DNA of 64,000 bases, taken from positions 38,810 to 102,809 of the forward strand of contig CAZHEH010000006.1 of NCBI GenBank assembly GCA_964531695.1, written 5' to 3'. Source of the stretch: JAGXKT01 sp964531695 (GTDB taxonomy: Bacteria; Planctomycetota; Phycisphaerae; SM23-33). The position numbers were made by a program, and so were the translations under genes. The notes beneath the pieces were generated by a model that had not been told where the DNA came from, made no database searches, and worked only from the letters and a program-made list of their open reading frames with translations. How positions within the stretch are numbered: position 1 is the first letter of the stretch; each line of letters begins with the position of its first letter. Below are positions 31,428 to 40,213 of this stretch, one piece after another.

Positions 31428-34400
31428 ATGCGACTGCTGAGACGCAACGCGAGCCGCCCGCGCCGGCGGTGGTGGCAGAAGCTCATCCGGATCAGCATTC
31501 TGGTCACGCTGGTTCTGGGGGGGCTCTACGCCACGCTCCCGTGGTGGATGCCCACCGACTGGCTCCGTGACCGCATCGCGCGGGACATGAGCCGGCAGAC
31601 CGGCGCGCCCGTGGAGATCGGGCAGATGCGGCTGAGCTGGTTCCACGGCGTCACGCTGGAGGGATTGACGATCCAGGCGCCTGACGGCCGCGGGCCGGTG
31701 GCGGTCGTCGAGAGGATCCGGACCGATTTCTCCCCCGTGGACGTCGTCGTCCACAAGCGGATCGAGTGGATGGAGGTCATGCGCCCCCGTCTGTTCGTGC
31801 GTTGGTACGACGACGGGCGATCGACGCTGGACGCATTGGCGGGTCTGGAGTTCGACCTGGAATGCCGGCTGATGCGCGTCGAGGGGGCGGAGGCGGTGTT
31901 CGACGTTCCCGGTCGCGAGGATCCGCTGCTGCTGAAGGTCGGCTCGCTGGAGGTGCATCCGGGCAAGCTCGGGCAGTTGGGTCGTGTCACGATGGCCGCC
32001 CGGCTCCTCCAGCCGAGCGGTGACGCGACGCTGAGCGTCCGGTTCACGGACCGCCCGGTGGACCCGGCGGTCCGCTCGGCGGCACGGGTAAACTTCGCGA
32101 ACCTGGACCTGGACGAGCTGCGCCTTCCGGAGTTGCTGGGGCTTCCGCTGGAGCGGCTGGCCGGGCGCTGCCGCGGTTCGGCGCGGGTCCGGCTGATGCG
32201 CGCGAACAAGGAGGGGCGCTTCGACTTGGAATTGGCCGTGACGGATCTGGACGCCCAACCGGTCCGGGGACCGGACTTGGCCGTGATCGAGCGGGCGGGG
32301 GTAGCGCTGTCGGGGTCGATCGACCCGGTGGCGACGGAGGAGGAGGCGGGCATCGAGGTGGAATCGGCCCGGATCGAGCTGCCGGGCATCGACCTGTCCG
32401 GCTCGGGCAGCGCGCTGTTCGGGACCGCGCTGCGGCTGCTGCGGCTGGACGCACAGGGCCGCATCGACCCGGAGCGACTGGCGGCGCTGCTGGCGGGTCC
32501 GGGCGCTCGGGGCCTGCGGGTGGACGGCCCGGTCGAAATCCGCCGGCTGGAGCTGCGCCGCGACGGGCCGCGAGCCGAGCTGGACCTCTCGATCGACGCG
32601 ACGGCTGCCGCCTTGCACGCGGACGGCCGGGCGCTCAAGCCGGGCGGCGAGCTGATGAGCGCGCGGCTCAATGCCGTCCTCGATGACCGGGGCGGACGCC
32701 TGACCGTGGCCGACAGCCGCGTCGAACTGGGCGGCAACTGGATCGAGCACGAGGGGCAGTACACGGATGTGTTCCCGGCCGCGGCGGGACTGTTCGCCGG
32801 GCGGCCGAAGGCGGTGCTCGGCGTCGAGACGCTCCGGTGCGCGGGTCGGTGGCAGGTGACGGACTTGCCGGCTCTGGCACGGCTCTCGCCCGATCTGGCG
32901 CGGCTGCTGGCGCCGGTGGAGCTGGACGGCGCGGTGCGGGGGCAGTGGAATTACGCCGGGCGGACGGGCGAGCCCGGACGCTTCGAGGCGGACCTCGTGT
33001 TCGACGCGGCCGGTCGGGCGGGCGTGGGCGGCGCGTTCGTCAAGCCGGCGGGGCAGCCGGTGCGGCTCAGCGCGTCCGGGCGGCTGCTGCGCCGCGGCTC
33101 CGGGCCGGAGGACTTGGACGCGGACCTGGCGGTCGAGAAGCTGGACCTTGCAGTGGGCGCCGGACGGCTGCACACGGACGGACTGCTTGTGCAACTGCGC
33201 ACGGGCGCCGATGGATCGCCGGTCGTGGCGGCCGAGGCGGACGGCCGGTTCGACATCCGCGGCGCCGAGCACCTGCTGGCCTGTGTGCCGGCGCCGGAGC
33301 TGCGCGGGACCGTTCGCGGCGGCATCTTGCGCGGCGGGCGCTACGAGGGCCACCTGACCGACAAGCGTCTCAAAGCGGCCGTGGAAGCTGAGCTGATGGA
33401 CCTCGGTCTGGAGTTCCCCGGGCGATTCCGTAAGCCGGTGGGGGAGTCGGCGAGGATGTCGGCGGGCCTGGCGGCCGAAGGCGGCAAGGCGCGTGCCGAG
33501 CTGAACCTAGCGCTCAGCCCGCCGGGCGACGGCCGTTCGGAGCTGGAGGTGCGGGTGACGGCTGCCTCGGGCGATACGCCGGATACGGCGCTTCGGGCGG
33601 AGATTATCGAGCTGGATGTCGTCAATGCGGAGGGCCGGTGGCTGGCCCGCCGCTTCCCGGCTGTCGCCGCCGAGGACGTGCCCGAGGGCTTGCGCGTGAG
33701 CGGGCGGCTGCTGGCGGATGTGTCCGACCCGACGGCGCCCGTGCTGACGCTGGACGAGCGAGGGCCGCTTTCGCTGGAACTGGCCGGGTCGGCGCTGAGG
33801 GCGTGGGGGTCGGTCGAATGGGCGGCACCTGCCGATGCGGAGGAGCCGCTGCGAGTGAGAGGGTTCGACCTTCATCTGGGCGGCCGGGCGGCTCCGAGCG
33901 AGGCGTTGGCGGGCGCCCTCGACCGCCTCGGCGCGGCGGAAGCGGCGCGTCTGCTGACTCCCGGCGATGCTGCCGGGGCGGCCCTGTCCTTCGCGGCGGA
34001 TGCGCGGAGCGAGGACGGCCGCCGGGTGGAGATCCGGCTGTCGGAAGAGAACCCCCTGACCGCGTCGCTGGGCGAAAGCGAGCTGCGCCTGAGCGGCACG
34101 GCCGCGGTGGATGGGAAGCACCTGCGGGACGGATCGCCGCTTGCCGAGGCCGTGCCGGAGCTGGACATGGCGGTCGTCGGCAAGGTGACGGTGGCGGACG
34201 CGCTTCACGCATGGCCGGGCGCCGCAGAGCACGCGAAGCGCGCCGGGCTGGGTGGCGGCGTGGAGTCCATCGCCGTTCACCTGGTCGGTGAGGGCGACGT
34301 GATCCGCGTCGGCGGCGTGGCGAACGCGAAGGACCTGGCCGTCCGCCTGCCGGACGGCTTCCGCAAGCCGGCGGGCCTGCCCGCGACGGCCGAGTGGGAC

Positions 34401-35873
34401 GCGAAGCTAAGTTCCGACCTGACCACGCTCCATGACGGGGAGCTGTCGGCGCGGGTAGGCGATGCGCGCGTGAACGTGCACGGCTCGGCTCGCCGGACCG
34501 CGCCGGCCGACGGTCGCCCGGCGGAATGGCTCGATGCGGAGGCGACCGTCACGGCCTCAACGGAGAAGGCCGAGTCGCTGAACGATCTGCTGCCGCGGCT
34601 GGCCCCTTATGCGCTGGCGGGCGGCGCGGATATCGAGGCGTCCTGGCGGCTCGAGGACGGCCGCACGATCCACTCGCTCGTGCTCCGTGCGGACGATCTG
34701 GAGGGCCGTTGGGGCGGCCGTGCGTTCGGCCTCGACGGCACGCTTACGCTCGATCGATTCCGGCCGCCGGCCGAAGAAGGTGCTCTCCCGGCCGTGGCCC
34801 GCATGGAGGCCGAACGCCTGTACGTTCGCCTGGGGGACAGCCGGGGGTTTGTCCTGGCCGACGTGGCCGACCCGCTGGGCTCGCCGCGCGGGCGGGTACG
34901 CTTCCTGGGCGAGTCGGTGGACACGGTGCAGTTCGGCGAGTGGCTCGACGGTCTCGGCGAAGAGCCGTCGGAGCCCGCGGTCGCGCCGGCCCCGCGCGAG
35001 CGGGCGCGGGATACGCTGGCCGCGTTGCGTCGTCGGCTGGGCGAGGCCGAGCTGGAGATCGAGGCGCAGCTCCGTCGGATGAGGTACCACGACGACTCTG
35101 TCGACGTGACGTACGACGTGCGCGAGGTGGGTATCGAGGCGTTGGTCGACCGCGGCAGCGTGGAGGTCGCATACCGGACCGGCCTCAGCGGGGGTCTGGT
35201 GCGCGGCGAGATGCGCGTGGACCTGAACGCCGAGGAGCCCGTGCTCGAGACCTCAAGCGAGATGCGCGAGCTGATCGTGACCGAGAAGATCCAGCCGCAT
35301 ATCGCCAACTTCTTCCCCGGCAACGACGTGGAGGGGCGGTTCTCGCACACCGAGCGGATGAGCGTCGCGCTGCTGGAGGCCCTGGCCCGCGGCTACGGGG
35401 CGGAGGACGCCGCGTGTCCGACCGGGACGGCCCGCAACGTGGCGATCAAGGGCACGGTGACCGGTCGGGCCGCGCCGGAGTTCGTCACGGCCATCTTCCC
35501 CGGCCTGAACCTCGCCACCTACAGCTACAAGCGCATGACCGGCTTCGCCGAGTTTCGGGAGGACGGCTCGGCGGCGAACGACATGATCTTCCGGGGCACG
35601 GCCTACGACCTGTATATCGAGGGCGTGACCGACGCGGACAACATCGGTCGGTACGAGATCGGCGTGATCCTCCCGCCGAGCATCCAATCCGCCGAGTGGA
35701 ACCACGTTCACCGGCTGGGCCGCATCCCGGTGCTGAAGTTCAAGGCCCGTATCGAGGGAGGCGAGATGCACGACACGGCCGTATCCTACCTGCGCCCGGA
35801 CGAGATCGTCGCGTCCATCCTCCTTTGGAACAATCCCTTGTACGTCGCGCTGTTCAGCGGATCAGCCGAGTAG
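31428..35873 (+). CDS. AsmA/TamB-like large envelope protein
   Basis: 1481 residues. A basic N-terminus leads into one membrane helix (about 20-42), followed by an AsmA-type start (RDMSRQTGAPVEIGQMRLSW). About 1400 residues of repetitive beta-strand follow, with alternating hydrophobic residues and many short charged turns, as in bridge-like lipid transport proteins of the AsmA/TamB group. The C-terminus (about 1340-1480) has the more conserved AsmA end with GRIPVLKFKARIEGG. It probably spans the periplasm and carries lipids between membranes. The two following genes encode a polytopic protein and a glycolipid-type glycosyltransferase, which fits an envelope lipid role. Confidence 0.8.
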   Translation: MRLLRRNASRPRRRWWQKLIRISILVTLVLGGLYATLPWWMPTDWLRDRIARDMSRQTGAPVEIGQMRLSWFHGVTLEGLTIQAPDGRGPVAVVERIRTDFSPVDVVVHKRIEWMEVMRPRLFVRWYDDGRSTLDALAGLEFDLECRLMRVEGAEAVFDVPGREDPLLLKVGSLEVHPGKLGQLGRVTMAARLLQPSGDATLSVRFTDRPVDPAVRSAARVNFANLDLDELRLPELLGLPLERLAGRCRGSARVRLMRANKEGRFDLELAVTDLDAQPVRGPDLAVIERAGVALSGSIDPVATEEEAGIEVESARIELPGIDLSGSGSALFGTALRLLRLDAQGRIDPERLAALLAGPGARGLRVDGPVEIRRLELRRDGPRAELDLSIDATAAALHADGRALKPGGELMSARLNAVLDDRGGRLTVADSRVELGGNWIEHEGQYTDVFPAAAGLFAGRPKAVLGVETLRCAGRWQVTDLPALARLSPDLARLLAPVELDGAVRGQWNYAGRTGEPGRFEADLVFDAAGRAGVGGAFVKPAGQPVRLSASGRLLRRGSGPEDLDADLAVEKLDLAVGAGRLHTDGLLVQLRTGADGSPVVAAEADGRFDIRGAEHLLACVPAPELRGTVRGGILRGGRYEGHLTDKRLKAAVEAELMDLGLEFPGRFRKPVGESARMSAGLAAEGGKARAELNLALSPPGDGRSELEVRVTAASGDTPDTALRAEIIELDVVNAEGRWLARRFPAVAAEDVPEGLRVSGRLLADVSDPTAPVLTLDERGPLSLELAGSALRAWGSVEWAAPADAEEPLRVRGFDLHLGGRAAPSEALAGALDRLGAAEAARLLTPGDAAGAALSFAADARSEDGRRVEIRLSEENPLTASLGESELRLSGTAAVDGKHLRDGSPLAEAVPELDMAVVGKVTVADALHAWPGAAEHAKRAGLGGGVESIAVHLVGEGDVIRVGGVANAKDLAVRLPDGFRKPAGLPATAEWDAKLSSDLTTLHDGELSARVGDARVNVHGSARRTAPADGRPAEWLDAEATVTASTEKAESLNDLLPRLAPYALAGGADIEASWRLEDGRTIHSLVLRADDLEGRWGGRAFGLDGTLTLDRFRPPAEEGALPAVARMEAERLYVRLGDSRGFVLADVADPLGSPRGRVRFLGESVDTVQFGEWLDGLGEEPSEPAVAPAPRERARDTLAALRRRLGEAELEIEAQLRRMRYHDDSVDVTYDVREVGIEALVDRGSVEVAYRTGLSGGLVRGEMRVDLNAEEPVLETSSEMRELIVTEKIQPHIANFFPGNDVEGRFSHTERMSVALLEALARGYGAEDAACPTGTARNVAIKGTVTGRAAPEFVTAIFPGLNLATYSYKRMTGFAEFREDGSAANDMIFRGTAYDLYIEGVTDADNIGRYEIGVILPPSIQSAEWNHVHRLGRIPVLKFKARIEGGEMHDTAVSYLRPDEIVASILLWNNPLYVALFSGSAE

Positions 35874-35887
35874 CCGCGGATTCCGCT

Positions 35888-35918
35888 TTGCCCCTCCGCA
35901 CCGGGGCTGCGGTAGAAT
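35888..35918 (+). promoter_or_regulatory. Possible promoter of the 35949 gene
   Basis: TTGCCC (35888-35893), 19 bases, TAGAAT (35913-35918). The boxes are good but the spacing is long. Confidence 0.3.
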
Positions 35919-35948
35919 AGCGCGCCGCGGCCCACGCGCCGCCACGAC

Positions 35949-37817
35949 ATGGCCCAAGATCGCCCCGACACCTTCGACCACCACCGCGGCGCGCAACCGC
36001 TGCTGCGTCCGACGAGCCGCCTTCGCGCGGGGCTGTTCCTGGCGATCAACCTTGCCGGCTTCGCGGTGGTCAACGCCTTCTGGCTCTACCTCGCCCGTGG
36101 GCACTGGGTGCAGTTCTCCCTGACGAGCTACCGGCAGGCGATCGGCACGCCGCTGGGGGAGGTCCTCGTCCGCCCGCTCAACGTACTGACGCATCCATGG
36201 ATGATCGTCGTGACCGGGCTGCTGCTGGGGCTGGTGATCCTCGTGCCGCTCGCGGTGGCGGTGCTGTACCGGTTGTTCTTCGCGGCGGCGTTCGTGGTCC
36301 TCGTCGCGGCCGTGGGGCATGCCCCGGTTCTGGCGATGGCCTTAGCCATCGGCTGCGTGCTGGCCGCCCGCGCGCCGCTGCGCAGCGACATGCCGTTCCT
36401 GGCGGTGCTCGTCGGGCTTGTCCCGGTGGCCTTGTACCTGTACCTGTTCGGATTCGCGGTCGGCGGGACGCCGGCGGCGATGCCCTTGCGGAAGTGGGTC
36501 TTCTATGCCCCGTTCATCCTGGCGGGGCTGGCCGCGGCGATCGGCGGGGCGGTGGTTCTGCTGCTGGCGCGGCTGACGGCTTTCCGTCCGGGCGTGGTCT
36601 GGCCGGTGCTGGCGGTTCTGCTGGCGGCGCCGCTGACGCTGTTCTACACGCAGGTCGGCAGCGGGGAGCTACAGTACCAGCTTCTTGTGCAGGACCATTG
36701 CGAATCGCCCGCGCTGTTCCCGGAAGTGCAGCTCTCGGAGTGGAAGCGCCGGCACGACGCCGAAGGGCTCAGCGAGGCCGAGCTTTGGGAGCGGCTGGCG
36801 GGCGATGACGGCCACACCAGCCGCCGGCGCCGGGCGCTCCAGGGCGCGTGCGAGCGGTTCCTCCGCGACCATCCGGACAGCGCGCGCACGGCCGAGGTGC
36901 TCTGGCTCCGCACGCAGGCCATCAGCGTCCAGGTGCAGTACTCGTCGTTCGAGGCGGGGTTGGTGCGGTACTCATGCGAGCATGCCCGGCGTCAATCCGC
37001 GGCCGCATGGGAGGAGCTGAGGCAACGCTGCCCGGACGCGCCGCAGGCGGCGCTGGCGGATTGGCGCCTGGCCCGGCTGGCGCTGCGGCGCGGCACGGCG
37101 GAGTCTGTGGGGGAGGGCACCGAGCGACTTGAAAGGGCGGCGGCCCGCCTCCGCCGGCACGTCGCGTCGTTCGAGGCGACGGACACGAGCGACCGCGTAT
37201 TCCTGCCCCCGGAGCCGCTTCCGGCGGCGGGCCACTACCGGGAGGCCCTCCGCGACGCGGAGGAATTGCTCTGGGTGATCCGCCGCAACGAGATTCTGGG
37301 CGACCCGGATGAGCGGTACGGCGAACGAGAGGCGCTGCGGGCCTGGCTGGAGGCGAACCCGAACAAGCCGGGCTACCTCGGGCTTCTGGAGCGCATCCGG
37401 GACAACACCGCGGGCGGCACTCGGCTCGCCGACAACCTGGAACTCGCCGTAGCCAAGGAGATGGCGGGCCTGGCCCGGCGGGCCGGGGCGCTGGCCGAGG
37501 TGGCGGCCCTGGCGGAGGAGGCCGACCCGTCCGAGCCGTGGCGCTGCGACGCGTCCGTGCCGGCCAAGTACGAGTTGGGGCTCATCGCCATGCGTCCGGT
37601 GGACGTCTCGGCGGTTCGCAAGCAATGGCGCGAAAGCGGGGCGGGCCTTACGCTCCGCCCCGCGGAGGAGTATTTCCGGGAGGTGGCCGAGGCGGGTCAG
37701 CCGTGGCGGCGACTCGCCGAGCAGCGCCTCGAGATGCTGGCGGGCGAAGCGCGGGCGCCGGCCGGCGGCACGCGCGCCGAGGGCGCGAGAGCGGCGGTGG
37801 GGAGGCGGAATGACTGA
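35949..37817 (+). CDS. Polytopic membrane protein with a helical-repeat C-terminal domain
   Basis: 622 residues. About seven hydrophobic segments between residues 27 and 235, then a soluble, mostly helical region (240-600) with TPR-like pairs (for example ACERFLRDHPDSARTAEVLW and CPDAPQAALADWRLARLALR). A tail rich in Ala, Arg and Gly closes it. No family is recognised. It starts 75 bases after the AsmA-like gene and overlaps the following glycosyltransferase by 8 bases, so the three are probably one envelope transcript. The C-terminal domain could recruit partners on the inner face of the membrane. Confidence 0.65.
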   Translation: MAQDRPDTFDHHRGAQPLLRPTSRLRAGLFLAINLAGFAVVNAFWLYLARGHWVQFSLTSYRQAIGTPLGEVLVRPLNVLTHPWMIVVTGLLLGLVILVPLAVAVLYRLFFAAAFVVLVAAVGHAPVLAMALAIGCVLAARAPLRSDMPFLAVLVGLVPVALYLYLFGFAVGGTPAAMPLRKWVFYAPFILAGLAAAIGGAVVLLLARLTAFRPGVVWPVLAVLLAAPLTLFYTQVGSGELQYQLLVQDHCESPALFPEVQLSEWKRRHDAEGLSEAELWERLAGDDGHTSRRRRALQGACERFLRDHPDSARTAEVLWLRTQAISVQVQYSSFEAGLVRYSCEHARRQSAAAWEELRQRCPDAPQAALADWRLARLALRRGTAESVGEGTERLERAAARLRRHVASFEATDTSDRVFLPPEPLPAAGHYREALRDAEELLWVIRRNEILGDPDERYGEREALRAWLEANPNKPGYLGLLERIRDNTAGGTRLADNLELAVAKEMAGLARRAGALAEVAALAEEADPSEPWRCDASVPAKYELGLIAMRPVDVSAVRKQWRESGAGLTLRPAEEYFREVAEAGQPWRRLAEQRLEMLAGEARAPAGGTRAEGARAAVGRRND

Positions 37818-39000
37818 CGCGCCCGTCCCGCAGAGCCATGCGCCCGGAGACCGCCCTCCGCGCGTGCTGCTGACTACGGCGGCCGTGGGCGCAGGGCACG
37901 CGTCCGTGGCGGGGGCGCTGGCGGAGCGGTTCGCAGCCGAGGCGCCCGAGGTGGAGCTGGAGTCCGTTGACGTGCTCGACTTCGTGCCGCGTTGGTTCCG
38001 GGCATGGTACGCGGGGGGCTTCGCGTTGCTCATGTCGCGGCTGCCGTGGCTTTACGGCTGGGGCTACCGCTACAAGAACCGCCCGCACACGCCGGATCGT
38101 GCGCGGGGGGAGCGCTTCCGCATGTGGTTCGAACGGCGGATGTTGCGCCGGTTCCTCCGGCACGTGGAGCGAATCCGTCCGGAGCTGATCCTTCACACGC
38201 ATTTCCTGCCCGCCCCGGCCGTGGGACGGATGATCGACCGCGCAGAGACCGACGCCGAGCAGATGGTCGTCGTGACGGACATCGAGGTCCACCGCTGGTG
38301 GTACGCCGAGAACGTGCGTCACTGGTTCGTCGCCCAGCCGCCCAGCGCGGATCCGCTGCGGCGGTGGGGTGTCGGGCCGGATCGCGTGACCCGGTCGGGC
38401 ATACCCGTTCGCGCGAAGTGGACGCAGGCGCTCGACGCCGACGCGCTGCGAGACAAATGGGGCCTGCCCGGCGGCCGCAAGGGTCTGATCCTGACCGGCG
38501 GGGCGAACTTCACATGCGGGCCGGTGGCCCGGCTTGCGAAAGAGCTGCTCGAGGCCTGTCCCGAAGCTCACCTCTACGCCCTGGCCGGTCGGAACGAAAA
38601 GCTCCGCCGCCGCCTGGAGGCCCATCCGGAGGCGGGGCGGCGCATGCAGGTGCTCGGCTTCGTGCCCGACCTGCACGAGTTGGTCGATATCTGCTCGCTG
38701 ATGATCACCAAGTCCGGCGGAGTGACGACCTCCGAGTGCCTGGCCCGCGGCATGCCGATGGTGCTGCTCAAGCCCGTGCCGGGTCACGAGCAGGGCAATG
38801 CCGAGTTCTACGAGTCGCGCGGTGCGGCCGTGATCGCCTGGAATCACGAGGACGTGGCACCGCGGGCCTCGGCCCTGCTGTCGGAGCCAGAGCGGCTGGA
38901 GCGGATGTCGCGGGCGTCGCAGTCGCTGCATCGAGACGGGGCGGCGACCGTGGTCGGCGCGGTCCGCGACGCTATCGCGGCTCGACGATCCGGACGCTGA
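37810..39000 (+). CDS. MGDG-synthase-like glycosyltransferase (GT28 superfamily)
   Basis: 396 residues. A GT-B fold: the first half begins VLLTTAAVGAGHASVAGALAE with the GAGH motif (27-30) typical of the MurG/MGDG synthase/processive diglucosyldiacylglycerol synthase group. The second half has LILTGGANFTCGPVARLAKE and the sugar-nucleotide site TKSGGVTTSECLARGMPMVL. Likely transfers a sugar from a UDP-sugar to a diacylglycerol-type or other lipid acceptor at the inner membrane. Overlaps the preceding membrane protein by 8 bases (coupled translation) and runs 29 bases into the convergent metalloprotease gene. Confidence 0.85.
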   Translation: MTDAPVPQSHAPGDRPPRVLLTTAAVGAGHASVAGALAERFAAEAPEVELESVDVLDFVPRWFRAWYAGGFALLMSRLPWLYGWGYRYKNRPHTPDRARGERFRMWFERRMLRRFLRHVERIRPELILHTHFLPAPAVGRMIDRAETDAEQMVVVTDIEVHRWWYAENVRHWFVAQPPSADPLRRWGVGPDRVTRSGIPVRAKWTQALDADALRDKWGLPGGRKGLILTGGANFTCGPVARLAKELLEACPEAHLYALAGRNEKLRRRLEAHPEAGRRMQVLGFVPDLHELVDICSLMITKSGGVTTSECLARGMPMVLLKPVPGHEQGNAEFYESRGAAVIAWNHEDVAPRASALLSEPERLERMSRASQSLHRDGAATVVGAVRDAIAARRSGR

Positions 39001-40162
39001 CGTCCTTCACGGCCGTGTGCGATCGCTTGAACGTGCCGACGAAGCGCGTACCGTCGGCCAGCTCCAGGACCAGTTTCGGCAGGCCGCGTCCGGCCTCGAT
39101 GCTCCATTCTTCGAGCTTCGCGGCGTTGCCCAGCGCCCGCGCCAGCAGCGACGGCGGCAGCCACTGTCCCTTGAGCTGGCCGAGTTTGCCCGCCCGGGCC
39201 GCCTCGAAGAACGCCTCCGCCGTCTCGTAGCTTTGGCCCTGCACGACCGCGCGGGCGAGGAAGCTGGTCAGCGTGGCGACCGTCGCCTTCGTACGGAGGT
39301 GGTCCGTGGCGCCGGCGTCCCGATCCTTCCACCACTCGGCGAATCGTTCCTCGAAGTCCGCGGGCGTGCCGTCGAAGGCCCGCTTGAACGCCACGTGCCA
39401 CGGGCGGCGGCGGATGATGATCTCGGTCAGATAGCGGTCGAGCGCGGGGCGGTACTTCTCGCCGTCGGCGTGAGCCAGGAAGTGGATCATCGCCCACGCC
39501 TGGGTGTAGTGGCGCATGTTGAGGTCCTCCCGCCACTGGGCGGGCGTGACCTGGAGCATGAGCGCGAACGGCATGACGGCCTCACGGTCGATCATGAGCT
39601 TGAGCAGCTTCAGCCGCCAGCGGGGGATGATGCCGGTGACGTAGCCGTCGCCGGTCCAAATGCCCTCGCCGAAGTACTCGGCCATGCCCTCGTTGGCCCA
39701 GATGGGCATACGCGTGCCGACAACCGTGTGGACGTACTGGTGCCACGCCTCGTGCTGGAGGATGTGCCAGATGCGTCGGGTCCGCAGGCGGATGGGGTCG
39801 GCCAGCGCCAGCAGGGCGCGCCCGTTGTACATGCCGGAGCTTCCCTCCATGCCGCCGGCGGCGTGGTAGTCGTCGGCATCGGTGAACATGTACAGCGGCA
39901 GCCGCCGCTTGACCCTTCGCCCGAAGTCCCGGATTCGGTGGTCGTACTCCCGGGCCAGCGAGGTCATGCGCGCCTCGGCTTCCCGCAGCACCCACTTGTC
40001 CTCGATGTCCGTGCGGATGAGATACCGCGGGGTCTTGATCTCGACGTGGGCCCACTTCCGGGCGTCGGTGTCGCCGTCTCCGGCCGCGACGAACGCCGCC
40101 GGCAGGACGGCCAACACCGCGACCGTCGTCCACCGCTTCTGTCGGCCGGCTCGTCGCGGCAT
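38972..40162 (-). CDS. Secreted gluzincin-type metalloprotease, DUF1570-like
   Basis: 396 residues. A hydrophobic N-terminal segment (about 10-27) looks like a signal peptide. The zinc motif H-E-x-x-H is at 137-141 (HEAWH) with the downstream glutamates of ANEGMAEYF near 156-164. The layout matches DUF1570 peptidase-like proteins common in planctomycetes, whose substrates are unknown. The region after about 320 resembles an unrelated beta-rich tail with GTFKRSHTAVKDVSVRIV. The ATG at 40162 has a GGAAGGGA site and a promoter at 40184-40213. The 3' end overlaps the convergent glycosyltransferase gene. Confidence 0.78.
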   Translation of the reverse strand: MPRRAGRQKRWTTVAVLAVLPAAFVAAGDGDTDARKWAHVEIKTPRYLIRTDIEDKWVLREAEARMTSLAREYDHRIRDFGRRVKRRLPLYMFTDADDYHAAGGMEGSSGMYNGRALLALADPIRLRTRRIWHILQHEAWHQYVHTVVGTRMPIWANEGMAEYFGEGIWTGDGYVTGIIPRWRLKLLKLMIDREAVMPFALMLQVTPAQWREDLNMRHYTQAWAMIHFLAHADGEKYRPALDRYLTEIIIRRRPWHVAFKRAFDGTPADFEERFAEWWKDRDAGATDHLRTKATVATLTSFLARAVVQGQSYETAEAFFEAARAGKLGQLKGQWLPPSLLARALGNAAKLEEWSIEAGRGLPKLVLELADGTRFVGTFKRSHTAVKDVSVRIVEPR

Positions 40163-40183
40163 GGTGTGTGTCCCTTCCTCACC

Positions 40184-40213
40184 ATCATACCGCGCGGCGG
40201 GGCCTGTGGTCAC
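40184..40213 (-). promoter_or_regulatory. Promoter of the DUF1570-like protease gene
   Basis: Minus strand: GTGACC (40213-40208), 18 bases, TATGAT (40189-40184). It straddles the stop of the oxidoreductase gene, so the protease gene need not depend on read-through. Confidence 0.45.

Noticed and set aside
31422..33353. A 643-residue minus-strand frame opposite the AsmA-like gene
   Set aside because: Gln/Arg/His-rich translation typical of antisense frames; the plus-strand frame is continuous over 1481 codons.
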